Position numbers and translations under genes: made by a program
Source of the DNA: Ralstonia sp. RRA
Lineage (GTDB): Bacteria > Pseudomonadota > Gammaproteobacteria > Burkholderiales > Burkholderiaceae
Assembly: GCF_037023145.1 (NCBI RefSeq)
Contig: NZ_CP146091.1
Coordinates: 2,542,001-2,606,000, forward strand
DNA: 64,000 bases
Direction: 5' to 3'
Shown: positions 19,935-27,624 of the stretch, piece after piece
Layout: the number at the start of each line of letters is the position of its first letter
Numbering within the stretch: the stretch's first letter is position 1
Notes under the pieces: generated by a model
What the model saw: the letters and a program-made list of their open reading frames with translations, nothing else
Databases searched by the model: none
Told to the model about the DNA's origin: nothing

Positions 19935-20158
19935 CCGTCCTGGCCGGTATCCGGGCTGGCGAAGCGGCCTGTCCGCCTTCCCATTCCCGAAGAAACAGTG
20001 GCTGGTTGGACAGACCGCGCGGTGCCCTCCTCTTCTTGCGAGAGATGGCGGGCACGCGCGACGTTCGCTTACCGTTGCGGGGGCAGCGCAGGTTGGCGCA
20101 TCGCTTGTGGGGCGGCGCTCCCTGCTTCCCGTTTAACTGCAGATGGTGCTGCGGGCAC
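19935..20158 (-). ncRNA. Cobalamin riboswitch controlling btuB operon
   Basis: Read on the minus strand, the region contains the conserved aptamer elements in order: AAACGGGAAGCAGGGAG at the 5' side, the core GCTGCCCCCGCAACGGTAA (20066-20086 on the plus strand), GCCACTG followed by GGGAATGGGAAGGC (19975-20002), and a B12 box AGCCCGGATACCGGCC (19942-19957). These match the cobalamin riboswitch consensus. It precedes btuB, where binding of adenosylcobalamin would be expected to reduce expression. The expression platform is not obvious: downstream lie a palindromic repeat and a GACCCG/CGGGTC hairpin (19741-19760) without a U-run. Confidence 0.92.
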
Positions 20159-20172
20159 CAGGACGGCAGCGA

Positions 20173-20178
20173 GTTTAC
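20173..20178 (-). promoter_or_regulatory. Candidate -10 box of the btuB riboswitch transcript
   Basis: TAAACT on the minus strand lies about 15 bases before the predicted 5' end of the riboswitch aptamer. The -35 region is not clear. A tandem 10-base repeat (AAAAGACGGG twice on the plus strand, about 20202-20221) lies just upstream and is of unknown meaning. Confidence 0.35.
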
Positions 20179-20307
20179 CGTCAAATACCCACCATCGCGC
20201 CAAAAGACGGGAAAAGACGGGCAAAGCTGTTGTGCCCTGGCCGCCGCCTGTGTATTCCGCTCGATTGCGCATCCGTATGGAGGACAGGCGCAATCGGCAT
20301 GATGGGC

Positions 20308-20313
20308 TAAAAT
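20308..20313 (+). promoter_or_regulatory. Candidate -10 box of zapB-like/zapA genes
   Basis: TAAAAT lies 28 bases before the start codon at 20342, in the region shared with the divergent btuB leader. The -35 match is weak. Apart from this and the btuB promoter, I see nothing coding in 20179-20341. Confidence 0.35.
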
Positions 20314-20341
20314 CCCCCCACTCGATTCTGATTGACAACCG

Positions 20342-20656
20342 ATGCTGAACGAACTCGAACACCTTGCCGACAAGATCGCGCGCGTGCTGCGTCACGCCGA
20401 TGCGCTTGCCGCCGAGAACCAGCGCCTGCGCGCAGAAGTCGAACGGCTTACCGCGGAAGCCGAGGTCTCCAAGACCGAGCGCGACGCCATGGTGGCCGAT
20501 CGCAGCGTGCTCAATGCCAAGATCGAAGAAGCGCAACTGCGCATCCAGTCGATTCTCGACAAGCTGCCGACGGCCACCGACGCCCGACAGCTTGACCTCC
20601 TCGGCCAGAGCGCCGGCGATGATGCCGCCGCCCCGCACTCGGAGACCAAAGCATGA
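20342..20656 (+). CDS. ZapB-like coiled-coil protein
   Basis: 104-residue acidic protein. About residues 1-75 form a continuous heptad-rich coiled coil (LNELEHLADKIARVL, AENQRLRAEVERLTAEAE), followed by a loose tail. Small coiled-coil proteins of this type (DUF904/TIGR02449 or ZapB-like) occur directly before zapA in many Betaproteobacteria and are expected to act at the division septum. It overlaps zapA by ATGA, supporting co-translation. The division role is inferred from context, not from a catalytic motif. Confidence 0.8.
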   Translation: MLNELEHLADKIARVLRHADALAAENQRLRAEVERLTAEAEVSKTERDAMVADRSVLNAKIEEAQLRIQSILDKLPTATDARQLDLLGQSAGDDAAAPHSETKA

Positions 20657-20970
20657 GCAGCAAGCAAATTGAAGTGAACATCGCCGGGCAAGCGTATAAA
20701 TTTGCCGTCTCGCCCGACAACGAAGCCGCGCTGCGTGAAGCCGCCGCCATGGTCGACAACCAGATGACGCGCATCAAGAACGGCTCGAGCACCAAGGGCA
20801 TCGAGCGTGTTGCTGTGATGGCCGCCATCAGCATCGCGTCGGATCTGCTGTCGATGCAGCGCCAGGCCGCCTCCGATTCCGCCCTGCCGATCGACACCAT
20901 CCGCGCCAAACTGGCCGACCTGAACGCCCGCGCTGACGAGGCACTGCGCCAGTACGGCCAGGTCATTTGA
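20653..20970 (+). CDS. zapA: Cell division protein ZapA
   Basis: 105-residue FtsZ-associated protein that cross-links FtsZ protofilaments at the Z-ring. It opens KQIEVNIAGQAYKFAVSPDNEAALREAA, the typical ZapA N-terminal domain, followed by an amphipathic C-terminal helix. Length fits the family. It is translationally coupled to the ZapB-like gene and followed by 6S RNA, an arrangement conserved in many proteobacteria. No ygfA follows here; an EVE-domain gene takes that place. Confidence 0.93.
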   Translation: MSSKQIEVNIAGQAYKFAVSPDNEAALREAAAMVDNQMTRIKNGSSTKGIERVAVMAAISIASDLLSMQRQAASDSALPIDTIRAKLADLNARADEALRQYGQVI

Positions 20971-21010
20971 CTTAGTACAAAACGTGTTTGTAACCGGATC
21001 GCATCCGGGC

Positions 21011-21039
21011 TTGGGTTCGGGTGCGAACGGGTGTATAGT
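21011..21039 (+). promoter_or_regulatory. Sigma70-type promoter for the 6S RNA precursor
   Basis: -35 TTGGGT (21011-21016), 17-base spacer, -10 TATAGT (21034-21039). The start would be near 21046, about 147 bases before the 6S RNA 5' end, so a precursor with a processed leader is implied, as with the distal promoter of the E. coli gene. Confidence 0.65.
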
Positions 21040-21134
21040 GTCACCCAATGGCTGCCGGCAGTCTCCCGCAAACCCTTACACCATAAGGCTTTAGCGACTA
21101 CAGACTCACAAGCCGGTTGCTCGCGATGAATCTC

Positions 21135-21190
21135 TCAGACGCATCGCCATGTCGTCAAAGACATGCGCCACAACGTGGTGATGCGTCTGA
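21135..21190 (+). other. Long hairpin in the 6S RNA precursor leader
   Basis: TCAGACGCATCGCCA pairs with TGGTGATGCGTCTGA over 15 bp with a single G-U pair; the loop holds a small TGTC/GACA hairpin. It ends two bases before the predicted 5' end of 6S RNA and is not followed by a T-run, so it is not an ordinary terminator. It may be a processing signal for the precursor. Confidence 0.6.
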
Positions 21191-21192
21191 CA

Positions 21193-21412
21193 GTTTCCCT
21201 GCCTGGTTCGCCATGGCCATTAATTCCTTGAACCGATAAGCAATTGCTTGGTGCGGGATATGCCGTGTGGGCGAGCGCGTCTTCCAGTGCATAGCGTGCG
21301 ACGCAAGTCGTAGGCTCCCTGCGCCGGTGATGTACCCAAAATGCGGCTTCCGCAGCCTCTCTGAACCTCACTTGGGTTCAGGATGCGGGTCTAGCGGCCG
21401 AGGTGGGGACCC
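21193..21412 (+). ncRNA. ssrS: 6S RNA
   Basis: The 5' part (GTTTCCCTG, GGTTCGCC, GGCCAT, CCTTGAACCGATA) aligns in order with the E. coli 6S RNA 5' arm, and the 3' part (CTGAACCTCACTTGGGTTCA, GGATGCGGGTCTAGCGGCC) with its 3' arm. The ends can pair to form the closing stem. The position directly after zapA is the conserved location. 6S RNA binds the sigma70 RNA polymerase holoenzyme in stationary phase. At about 220 nt it is longer than the E. coli RNA (184 nt); the exact ends are estimates. Confidence 0.85.
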
Positions 21413-21415
21413 AAC

Positions 21416-21452
21416 AAAAGGCGGTAGTGCACATGTGCGCTACCGCCTTTTT
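21416..21452 (+). terminator. Intrinsic terminator after 6S RNA
   Basis: GGCGGTAG pairs with CTACCGCC, and inside this GCACATGTGC is itself a palindrome, so almost the whole 28-base element folds back. It is followed by TTTTTC. Confidence 0.88.
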
Positions 21453-21565
21453 CTTTGCGCGTTTCCTTTGTGCATTCGGTGATGCATCGCCAATAGCAAG
21501 GCCATGGCGCTATTGCTATGCTGCGCACACCGTCACTTCCGTACGCCGCCCGTACGCCCAACCCG

Positions 21566-22036
21566 ATGGCCGCCCAATACTGGTTGATGAAGTCCGAGCC
21601 CGACGAGGCCAGCATCGACACGCTGCACGCCGAGGGCGCCCTGCCCTGGACCGGCGTGCGCAACTACCAGGCACGCAACTTCATGCGCGACCGCATGCGC
21701 ATCGGTGATGGCGTGCTGTTCTACCACTCGTCCTGCCCACAGCCGGGTATCGCTGGGCTGGCGGAGGTCTGTTCGACCAGCTACCCCGATCCCACGCAGT
21801 TCGACGCCAAAAGCCACTACCACGATCCCGCTTCCAAACCCGAGGCACCGCGCTGGATGCTGGTTGACGTGAAGTTCGTGCGCAAATGCGCCCTCATTGA
21901 TCTACCCACGCTGCGCGCGCAGGAGCAACTCGCCGACATGACCGTGCTCCAACGCGGCAATCGCCTGTCGATCACGCCGGTCACGCCCGCACAATGGCGT
22001 TACATCACCACCAAATTGATGCGTGATCCTGAGTAA
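21566..22036 (+). CDS. EVE domain-containing protein (DUF55, YTH/PUA-like fold)
   Basis: 156-residue single-domain protein. It begins MAAQYWLMKSEPDEASIDTL, and has WTGVRNYQARNFMRDRMRIGDGVLFYHSSC and GLAEVCSTSYPDPTQFD, all diagnostic of the EVE family, which is predicted to bind modified bases in RNA or DNA. The start is placed at ATG 21566 because homologues begin at the YWLMKSEPD motif. No clear ribosome-binding site. It sits downstream of 6S RNA where many relatives carry ygfA; function in this organism is unknown. Confidence 0.9.
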   Translation: MAAQYWLMKSEPDEASIDTLHAEGALPWTGVRNYQARNFMRDRMRIGDGVLFYHSSCPQPGIAGLAEVCSTSYPDPTQFDAKSHYHDPASKPEAPRWMLVDVKFVRKCALIDLPTLRAQEQLADMTVLQRGNRLSITPVTPAQWRYITTKLMRDPE

Positions 22037-22130
22037 ATGGCACGCAACGGTTGGGAATTGTTACAAACGTGATGAACGATGCGCGTTGCAGCCAGTCAGA
22101 CGCATCACATTGCTTTTTTGGGAGAACACA

Positions 22131-22832
22131 ATGAAATCTGTCCTGGCCGCAACCATTCTGGGGACCGCAATGATGACGACTGCTTTCGCACAAGCCGCAC
22201 CTGAGACGAATCATTCGGGCGTGCTGTCGCTGGATGCACAGGCCGTGACCGAAGTGCCGACCGACACCGTCACCCTGACGCTGGGCGCCGAACAGGAAGG
22301 CGCGGACCCGGGCGCGATCTCCACGGCACTTTCGCGCAAGGCCGATGAGGTGATCGCCCAGGCCAAGCGGACGTCCGGCGTGCAGGCAGAAACCGGCGGC
22401 TTCAACATCTACCCGAACACCAATCGCGACGGCAAGATCAGCACCTGGCGCGGCCGTGCGGAAGTGCGCATCACGTCGAAGGACTTTGCTGCCGCTTCCA
22501 AGCTGGCAGGCCAACTGGCCAACCAGATGCAAGTGCAGAACGTGAACTTCACGCTCTCGCGCGAGGCACGTACGGCGGCTGAGGCCAAGCTGATCGACCA
22601 AGCCGTTGCCTCATTCCGCGACAAGGCACTGACAACCACCAAGCTGTTCGGCTACACGAGCTACACGATCCGCGACGTGCACGTGAGCGAAGGCAGCAAC
22701 AATCCGGGCCCGCGTCCGATGATGCGCATGGCAGCCGCACCGGCTTCGTTCGATTCGGCCCCGGTGCCCATCGAGGGCGGCAAGGCGCAAGTGACGGTGA
22801 CCGTCTCCGGCGCCGTGCAGATGCTGAAGTAA
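22131..22832 (+). CDS. SIMPL (DUF541) domain periplasmic protein
   Basis: 233-residue exported protein. A signal peptide ends near AFA-QAAPETNHSG. The rest is a SIMPL/DUF541 domain: GVLSLDAQAVTEVPTDTVTLTLGAE, then a central KADEVIAQAKRTSGVQAETGGFNIYPN and a C-terminal beta-rich part ending VTVTVSGAVQMLK. The family resembles YggE and is linked to oxidative stress and signalling in some bacteria, but no catalytic activity is established. GGGAGAACACA precedes ATG 22131 and decides the start. A bidirectional terminator separates it from convergent lgt. Confidence 0.88.
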   Translation: MKSVLAATILGTAMMTTAFAQAAPETNHSGVLSLDAQAVTEVPTDTVTLTLGAEQEGADPGAISTALSRKADEVIAQAKRTSGVQAETGGFNIYPNTNRDGKISTWRGRAEVRITSKDFAAASKLAGQLANQMQVQNVNFTLSREARTAAEAKLIDQAVASFRDKALTTTKLFGYTSYTIRDVHVSEGSNNPGPRPMMRMAAAPASFDSAPVPIEGGKAQVTVTVSGAVQMLK

Positions 22833-22849
22833 CGCACCTGCCAGCCATC

Positions 22850-22883
22850 AAAAAAAGCCACCGCTTGCGGTGGCTTTGTCTTT
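22850..22883. terminator. Bidirectional intrinsic terminator
   Basis: GCCACCGC-TT-GCGGTGGC hairpin with a run of A on the left and TTTGTCTTT on the right, between convergent SIMPL and lgt genes. Confidence 0.85.
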
Positions 22884-22897
22884 GCGCCGATGCGGCC

Positions 22898-23818
22898 TCA
22901 GGCGTGTGCCTGGGTTTTCGCACCGTTGCCGTTGCTGCCGGCGCGGCCATTACGTCGATATGCCCACGCCAGCATCGCAATCCCTGCCAGGATCATCGGC
23001 AGCGACAGCCATTGCCCCATCGACAGATTCGCCGCCAGCAGGCCGAGGAAGTTGTCCGGCTCGCGCGCAAACTCGGCCAGGAAGCGGAACACACCGTAGC
23101 CGAGCAGGAAGGCGCCCGACACCGCGCCCATCGGCCGAGGCTTGCGTGCATACAGCCACAGCAGAATGAAGAACAGCACGCCCTCGCCCGCGAACTGGTA
23201 GAGCTGCGAGGGATGGCGCGGCAGCATGTGGTACTGGTCGAACACGGCCTGCACGCCGCTGGTGACGGCCTGCTGCGCGTGCGAGAGCAGCCACTCACGG
23301 TCTTCGCCCTGCGCCTGCGGGAACATCATCGCCCACGGCAGATTGGGCGAGGCCACGCGGCCCCACAGCTCACCGTTGATGAAGTTGCCCAAGCGCCCCG
23401 CAGCGAGTCCGCACGGCACCATCGGCGCGATGAAATCGGTCACCTGCATCCACGAGCGGCCGCGCATGCGGGCATACAGCATCATCGCCACGACCACGCC
23501 CAGGAAGCCGCCGTGGAAGGCCATGCCGCCCTCCCACACCTTGAAGATGTCGAGCGGGTGGGCGAAGTACCAGTCGGCCTTGTAGAACAGCACGTAGCCC
23601 AGACGCCCGCCCAGGATCACGCCCAGCACGCCGTAGAACAGCATGTCGTCGAGATCACGACCGCTCCAGCCCTCAGCGGCGATGTGCGGCTGGCGCGTGC
23701 GCAGCCGGCCGAACCACAGGAACATGATGAACGCCGCCAGATACATCAGGCCGTACCAGCGGATGGCGAGCGGCCCCAGATGCAGGGCGACGGGATCGAA
23801 TTGCGGATGGATGAGCAT
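22898..23818 (-). CDS. lgt: Phosphatidylglycerol--prolipoprotein diacylglyceryl transferase
   Basis: 306-residue inner-membrane enzyme that transfers diacylglycerol from phosphatidylglycerol to the lipobox cysteine of prolipoproteins, the first step of lipoprotein maturation. It carries IRWYGLMY near the N-terminus, [21 protein letters not shown] and the signature [18 protein letters not shown]. Seven membrane segments are expected. It ends with a hydrophilic tail ([18 protein letters not shown]). It is 12 bp downstream of the LysR gene on the same strand. Confidence 0.96.
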   Translation of the reverse strand: MLIHPQFDPVALHLGPLAIRWYGLMYLAAFIMFLWFGRLRTRQPHIAAEGWSGRDLDDMLFYGVLGVILGGRLGYVLFYKADWYFAHPLDIFKVWEGGMAFHGGFLGVVVAMMLYARMRGRSWMQVTDFIAPMVPCGLAAGRLGNFINGELWGRVASPNLPWAMMFPQAQGEDREWLLSHAQQAVTSGVQAVFDQYHMLPRHPSQLYQFAGEGVLFFILLWLYARKPRPMGAVSGAFLLGYGVFRFLAEFAREPDNFLGLLAANLSMGQWLSLPMILAGIAMLAWAYRRNGRAGSNGNGAKTQAHA

Positions 23819-23830
23819 GAATCCTGGGCT

Positions 23831-24763
23831 TCAGGTTGAGTTGTCTTTGTGCAGCTTGGCGACGGCCTCGGCGCTGGCCACGAACCACGGCAGCACCGGT
23901 GAGGCCGCATCGCGCCGCCACACCAGTCCGGTTTCGATGAACGGGCTCGGCGCGGCGAGTTCGAGATAGACCACGCCGGTCCGCTGCAGGTTGCATAGCG
24001 ATGCGGGCACCAGCGCGACGCCCATCTCAGCGGAGACGAGGCTGACGATGGTCTGCATCTGAATGGCCTCCTGGCCGATGCGCGTGGCAGCCTCCCCGCC
24101 ACCGTGCGCGGCATGATAGCCGGTAATGATGTCATACAGCGCAGGCGCAGACCGCCGCGGGAAGATGATGAGCGGCTCGGCCGCCGCATCGGCCAGCGCA
24201 AAGGGCTGGCCGGGCGCGATGCCCCATTTTTCTGCACGCGATGTCGGCACTGCCAGCACCAAGCGCTCCCGCACCAGCGGTCGATACTCCAGCTCGCCAG
24301 GGACAGAACCCGCGTGATGCGCAATCACCACGCCCGCATCCACCTCGTCGGCCAGAAGCGCTTCGATCTGCACATCGCTTGTGGCTTCACGCAACTGAAA
24401 CTGCACATCTGGGCGTGCGTCGCGGAAGTGCCGCAGAACAGCAGGCAGGATGCCGTAGTCGGCCGTACTAACGAAGGACAGCGACAGCGAGCCCACCTCC
24501 CCGCGCGCGAGCCGCTGCGCCAGCGCAGGGAGCGCGCCCGCCTCGGCGAGCACGCGCCGCACCTCGACCAGCCAGCGCGCACCCACCGGCGTGAGCGCCA
24601 CCGAGCGCTGCGTGCGGTGGAACAGCGTGACGCCCAGCTCCTCCTCCAGCGCACGGATCTGCTGCGACAGCGGCGGCTGCGTCATCGACAGGCGCTCGGC
24701 AGCGCGGCCGAAATGCAGCTCCTCGGCAACGGTCACGAAATAGCGAAGTTGGCGCAAATCCAT
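23831..24763 (-). CDS. LysR-family transcriptional regulator
   Basis: 310-residue LTTR with an N-terminal winged helix (MDLRQLRYFVTVAEELHFGRAAERLSMTQPPLSQQIRALEEELG) and a periplasmic-binding-like effector domain. It diverges from ilvD, with a 9-base direct repeat (CTCAATAAT twice, 11-base period) in the gap, so ilvD regulation is plausible. ATG 24763 starts the usual MDLRQLRYF; an in-frame TTG at 24787 is less likely. The effector is unknown. Confidence 0.9.
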   Translation of the reverse strand: MDLRQLRYFVTVAEELHFGRAAERLSMTQPPLSQQIRALEEELGVTLFHRTQRSVALTPVGARWLVEVRRVLAEAGALPALAQRLARGEVGSLSLSFVSTADYGILPAVLRHFRDARPDVQFQLREATSDVQIEALLADEVDAGVVIAHHAGSVPGELEYRPLVRERLVLAVPTSRAEKWGIAPGQPFALADAAAEPLIIFPRRSAPALYDIITGYHAAHGGGEAATRIGQEAIQMQTIVSLVSAEMGVALVPASLCNLQRTGVVYLELAAPSPFIETGLVWRRDAASPVLPWFVASAEAVAKLHKDNST

Positions 24764-24787
24764 ATCGGCGATTGATAGTTTTTTCAA

Positions 24788-24840
24788 CTCAATAATCGCT
24801 CAATAATATATTTGACGCGCCTTTTGTCCAAGCGCATGCT
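24788..24840. promoter_or_regulatory. lysR/ilvD divergent control region with direct repeat
   Basis: CTCAATAAT occurs at 24788-24796 and 24799-24807, exactly one helical turn apart. It is followed by a plus-strand promoter candidate: -35 TTGACG (24812-24817), 17-base spacer, -10 CATGCT (24835-24840). The repeat is placed as expected for a regulator site upstream of the ilvD -35 box. Confidence 0.5.
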
Positions 24841-24858
24841 GGGCGCCATGCTGTTTCT

Positions 24859-24979
24859 CGGGAGTACCGAAAACCGTAGCGAGCAGCCCGAGGTTGGCCC
24901 GAGAAGCGCAGCCGTACATGGGTACGGCGAGCATCGCGGGGCCAAGATCGGGCTGCGCAGTAGGTTTGCGGTGCTCCCG
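24859..24979. repeat. Palindromic dispersed repeat, copy 2 (in ilvD leader)
   Basis: It shares a core of about 85 bp with the copy at 19799-19929 (about ten substitutions by eye, including C/T and A/G pairs that keep pairing). The core pairs GCCCGA with TCGGGC, TTGGCCC with GGGCCAA and CCGTAC with GTACGG. The outer arms GGGAGTACCGAAAACC and GGTTTGCGGTGCTCCC pair with each other but do not match copy 1. It lies in the presumed 5' untranslated region of ilvD. Confidence 0.8.
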
Positions 24980-25010
24980 GACGACATTCCCGCCCCCACG
25001 GAGACCTCCC

Positions 25011-26684
25011 ATGCCAGACAACAAGCGTTCCCAGCACATCACCCAGGGCGTGGCGCGCTCGCCCAACCGCTCGATGTACTACGCGCTGGGCTACACGAAG
25101 GACGACTTCAACAACCCGATGATTGGCGTGGCGAACGGCCACTCGACCATCACGCCGTGCAACTCGGGGCTGCAGAAGCTGGCCGATGCGGCAGTCGCTG
25201 CTGTGAAGGAAGCCAAGGCCAACCCGCAGATCTTCGGCACGCCAACCATCTCCGACGGCATGTCGATGGGCACCGAGGGCATGAAGTTCTCGCTGATCTC
25301 GCGCGAAGTCATTGCCGATTGCATCGAGACCTGCGTCAACGGCCAGTGGATGGACGGCGTGGTCGTCATCGGCGGCTGCGACAAGAACATGCCCGGCGGC
25401 ATGATCGCCCTGGCGCGCACCAACGTGCCGGGCATCTACGTGTACGGCGGCACCATCAAGCCCGGCCACTGGAAGGGCAAGGACCTGACCATCGTGTCGT
25501 CGTTCGAGGCCGTGGGCGAGTTCACCGCCGGCCGCATGAGCGACGAAGACTTCGAGGGCATCGAGAAGAACGCCTGCCCGTCGAGCGGCTCGTGCGGCGG
25601 CATGTACACCGCCAACACAATGAGCTCGTCCTTCGAGGCGCTGGGCATGTCGCTGCTGTATTCGTCGACGATGGCGAACCCGGACCAGGAGAAGGTCGAC
25701 AGCGCTGCCGAATCCGCGCGTGTACTGGTCGAAGCCGTGCGCCGCGACCTGAAGCCGCGCGACATCATCACGCGCAAATCGATCGAAAACGCCGTGGCCG
25801 TGATCATGGCCACCGGCGGCTCGACCAACGCCGTGCTGCACTACCTGGCCATCGCCCACGCAGCCGAAGTGGAATGGACCATCGATGATTTCGAGCGCGT
25901 GCGCCAGCGCGTGCCAGTCATCTGCAACCTCAAGCCGTCTGGCCAATACGTGGCGACCGACCTGCACAAGGCCGGCGGCATCCCACAGGTGATGAAGCTC
26001 CTGCTCAACGCCGGTCTGCTGCATGGGGATTGCATCACCATCACCGGCAAGACGCTCGCTGAAGAACTGGCCCACGTGCCCGACCAGCCGCGGGCGGACC
26101 AGAACGTGATCCTGCCGATCAACAAGGCCCTCTACAAAGAAGGCCACCTCGCCATCCTGAAGGGCAACCTGGCCGAAGAAGGTGCTGTGGCGAAGATCAC
26201 CGGCCTGAAGAACCCGGTCATCACCGGCCCCGCGCGCGTGTTCGACGACGAGCAGAGCGCGATGAGCGCCATCCTGGGTGACCAGATCAAAGCGGGGGAC
26301 ATCCTCGTACTGCGCTATCTGGGCCCCAAGGGCGGCCCGGGTATGCCGGAGATGCTGGCCCCCACGTCCGCCATCATCGGCAAGGGGCTGGGCGAGTCGG
26401 TGGGCTTTATCACCGATGGGCGTTTCTCGGGCGGCACGTGGGGCATGGTGGTCGGCCACGTCGCGCCGGAAGCGTATGTGGGCGGCACGATTGGCCTGGT
26501 GCACGAGGGTGATTCGATCACCATCGACGCGCACCAGCGCCTGCTGCAACTGAACGTGCCGGACGACGAACTCGCCGGTCGCCGCGCGGCGTGGAAGCAG
26601 CCTGCACCGCGCTATACGCGTGGCGTACTGGCGAAATTTGCGAAGCTGGCGGCGCCGGCCAGCAAGGGGGCGGTGACGGACTGA
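25011..26684 (+). CDS. ilvD: Dihydroxy-acid dehydratase, short [2Fe-2S]-type
   Basis: 557-residue IlvD/Edd dehydratase that converts 2,3-dihydroxy-isovalerate and 2,3-dihydroxy-3-methylvalerate to the 2-keto acids of valine and isoleucine synthesis. Cluster cysteines appear at Cys50 ([10 protein letters not shown]), Cys123 ([10 protein letters not shown]) and Cys195 ([10 protein letters not shown]), the three-Cys pattern of the oxygen-stable [2Fe-2S] branch. ATG 25011 follows GGAGACCTCCC. It is divergent from a LysR gene and has the palindromic repeat in its leader. A second, different ilvD is at 45107. Confidence 0.92.
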   Translation: MPDNKRSQHITQGVARSPNRSMYYALGYTKDDFNNPMIGVANGHSTITPCNSGLQKLADAAVAAVKEAKANPQIFGTPTISDGMSMGTEGMKFSLISREVIADCIETCVNGQWMDGVVVIGGCDKNMPGGMIALARTNVPGIYVYGGTIKPGHWKGKDLTIVSSFEAVGEFTAGRMSDEDFEGIEKNACPSSGSCGGMYTANTMSSSFEALGMSLLYSSTMANPDQEKVDSAAESARVLVEAVRRDLKPRDIITRKSIENAVAVIMATGGSTNAVLHYLAIAHAAEVEWTIDDFERVRQRVPVICNLKPSGQYVATDLHKAGGIPQVMKLLLNAGLLHGDCITITGKTLAEELAHVPDQPRADQNVILPINKALYKEGHLAILKGNLAEEGAVAKITGLKNPVITGPARVFDDEQSAMSAILGDQIKAGDILVLRYLGPKGGPGMPEMLAPTSAIIGKGLGESVGFITDGRFSGGTWGMVVGHVAPEAYVGGTIGLVHEGDSITIDAHQRLLQLNVPDDELAGRRAAWKQPAPRYTRGVLAKFAKLAAPASKGAVTD

Positions 26685-26709
26685 TCCGTATCGCGCCCAT
26701 TCAACGAAG

Positions 26710-26734
26710 AACCCGCCATCTGGCGGGTTTTTTC
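26710..26734. terminator. Intrinsic terminator after ilvD
   Basis: ACCCGCCA-TC-TGGCGGGT hairpin followed by TTTTTC, between convergent ilvD and the DUF2486 gene. Confidence 0.88.
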
Positions 26735-26742
26735 TTGGGCGA

Positions 26743-27168
26743 TTAGCGCAGCGGTGTCTTGTGCTGGTCGGCCAGCGCATCCTCCAGCGCAGCGCCCAGC
26801 CACTCCATCAGGCGGGCCTCCAGCGTGCGCGTGAGATCGGCCGCCAGTTGCTCGGTCAACAGCGACAGACGCGACTCCAGCGCCGCGCGACATTGCGCCT
26901 CGATCAGCGTCGGCCATTCGGTCTGGAAGCGCCACATCACGTGCCCCATCACGCGCGCGGCGTCGGTACCGGCTGGCGGCATCGCAGAGGCGGGTGCCAG
27001 GCCCTGCTCGCGCAGGACAGGCGGCACGGCTGGTGTAGCAGGGGCAGCCGTTGGAGAAGGCGCGGCGGCCGGAGCGACCACCGGTTCAGCATCCTCCAGC
27101 TCGACGATCTCCGTCAGAACGGGGATGTTGTTGTCCGCGGGGGACCCAGAGTTGCGTCCGTCGGTCAT
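26743..27168 (-). CDS. DUF2486 family protein
   Basis: 141-residue protein with an acidic, Pro/Ala-rich N-terminal half (about residues 30-60 form an AP linker) and a helical C-terminal half starting near VMGHVMWRFQTEWPTLIEAQCRAALESRL. This layout fits DUF2486, found in Burkholderiales. No catalytic motif, signal or membrane segment. It overlaps holC by ATGA and is the last gene of pepA-holC-DUF2486. Function unknown; the link to DNA polymerase III is only positional. Confidence 0.75.
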   Translation of the reverse strand: MTDGRNSGSPADNNIPVLTEIVELEDAEPVVAPAAAPSPTAAPATPAVPPVLREQGLAPASAMPPAGTDAARVMGHVMWRFQTEWPTLIEAQCRAALESRLSLLTEQLAADLTRTLEARLMEWLGAALEDALADQHKTPLR

Positions 27169-27593
27169 GCGCGCCCCACGTCGTGGTGTTGGATCGGGTA
27201 ACCGCGGTCGCGGTAGAAGCGGAAGCGGTCGCGCGCGGCGGCGCGGTCGGCATCGTCATCGCCAACGATCTCGATCAACCGGGCAAAACGCGCAAACAGC
27301 GGCGGCGGCTCGTGCGACAGGTTGACCAGGATGTCGTGATGCGGCGCGTCGTCCAGCGGCTCGGCGGTATCGGCCAGCAGGATGGGCGTCTGCACGGCCA
27401 GCGGGTGCCGCAGGCCACAGTGCGGCAGGAAATCAAGCGGGCTGAAGGTCCACAGCTGTGTGTCGAACGCTTGCAGCGCGGCTTGATCCCCCACCACGAT
27501 CACCTTCTGGCCCGCGCCGTAAGCCTTACGCACGAGCCGGCAGGCATAGGCCAGCTTGCCGGGCACGTTGCTGTGGAAATCGACGCGGGTCAT
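27165..27593 (-). CDS. holC: DNA polymerase III subunit chi
   Basis: 142-residue HolC, the clamp-loader accessory subunit that binds single-stranded DNA-binding protein and couples it to the replicase. It starts TRVDFHSNVPGKLAYACRLVRKAYGAGQKVIVVGD and contains LDFLPHC and a PILLADTAEPLDDAPHHDILVNLS segment, all typical of chi. It lies directly after pepA, the same order as in many proteobacteria, where valS often follows; here DUF2486 follows instead. Confidence 0.93.
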   Translation of the reverse strand: MTRVDFHSNVPGKLAYACRLVRKAYGAGQKVIVVGDQAALQAFDTQLWTFSPLDFLPHCGLRHPLAVQTPILLADTAEPLDDAPHHDILVNLSHEPPPLFARFARLIEIVGDDDADRAAARDRFRFYRDRGYPIQHHDVGRA

Positions 27594-27624
27594 ACTGCTC
27601 CTCGGCTGACTTGGCTCGCTCGGC

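Noticed and set aside
17219..20302. A 1027-residue plus-strand open frame antisense to btuC, btuB and the riboswitch
   Set aside because: It is the codon-phase shadow of GC-rich genes on the other strand; the product is His/Arg-rich without any domain, and it runs through a riboswitch and a palindromic repeat.
24848..25010. Possible Ile/Val/Leu leader peptide upstream of the first ilvD
   Set aside because: The frame from ATG 24848 reads through the repeat without a run of branched-chain codons and has no early stop or terminator.
24812..25888. A 358-residue frame starting before the second palindromic repeat and running into ilvD
   Set aside because: It is in a different frame from ilvD and reads the repeat by chance. 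The similar peptide in the first repeat comes from sequence identity of the repeat, not from a shared protein.
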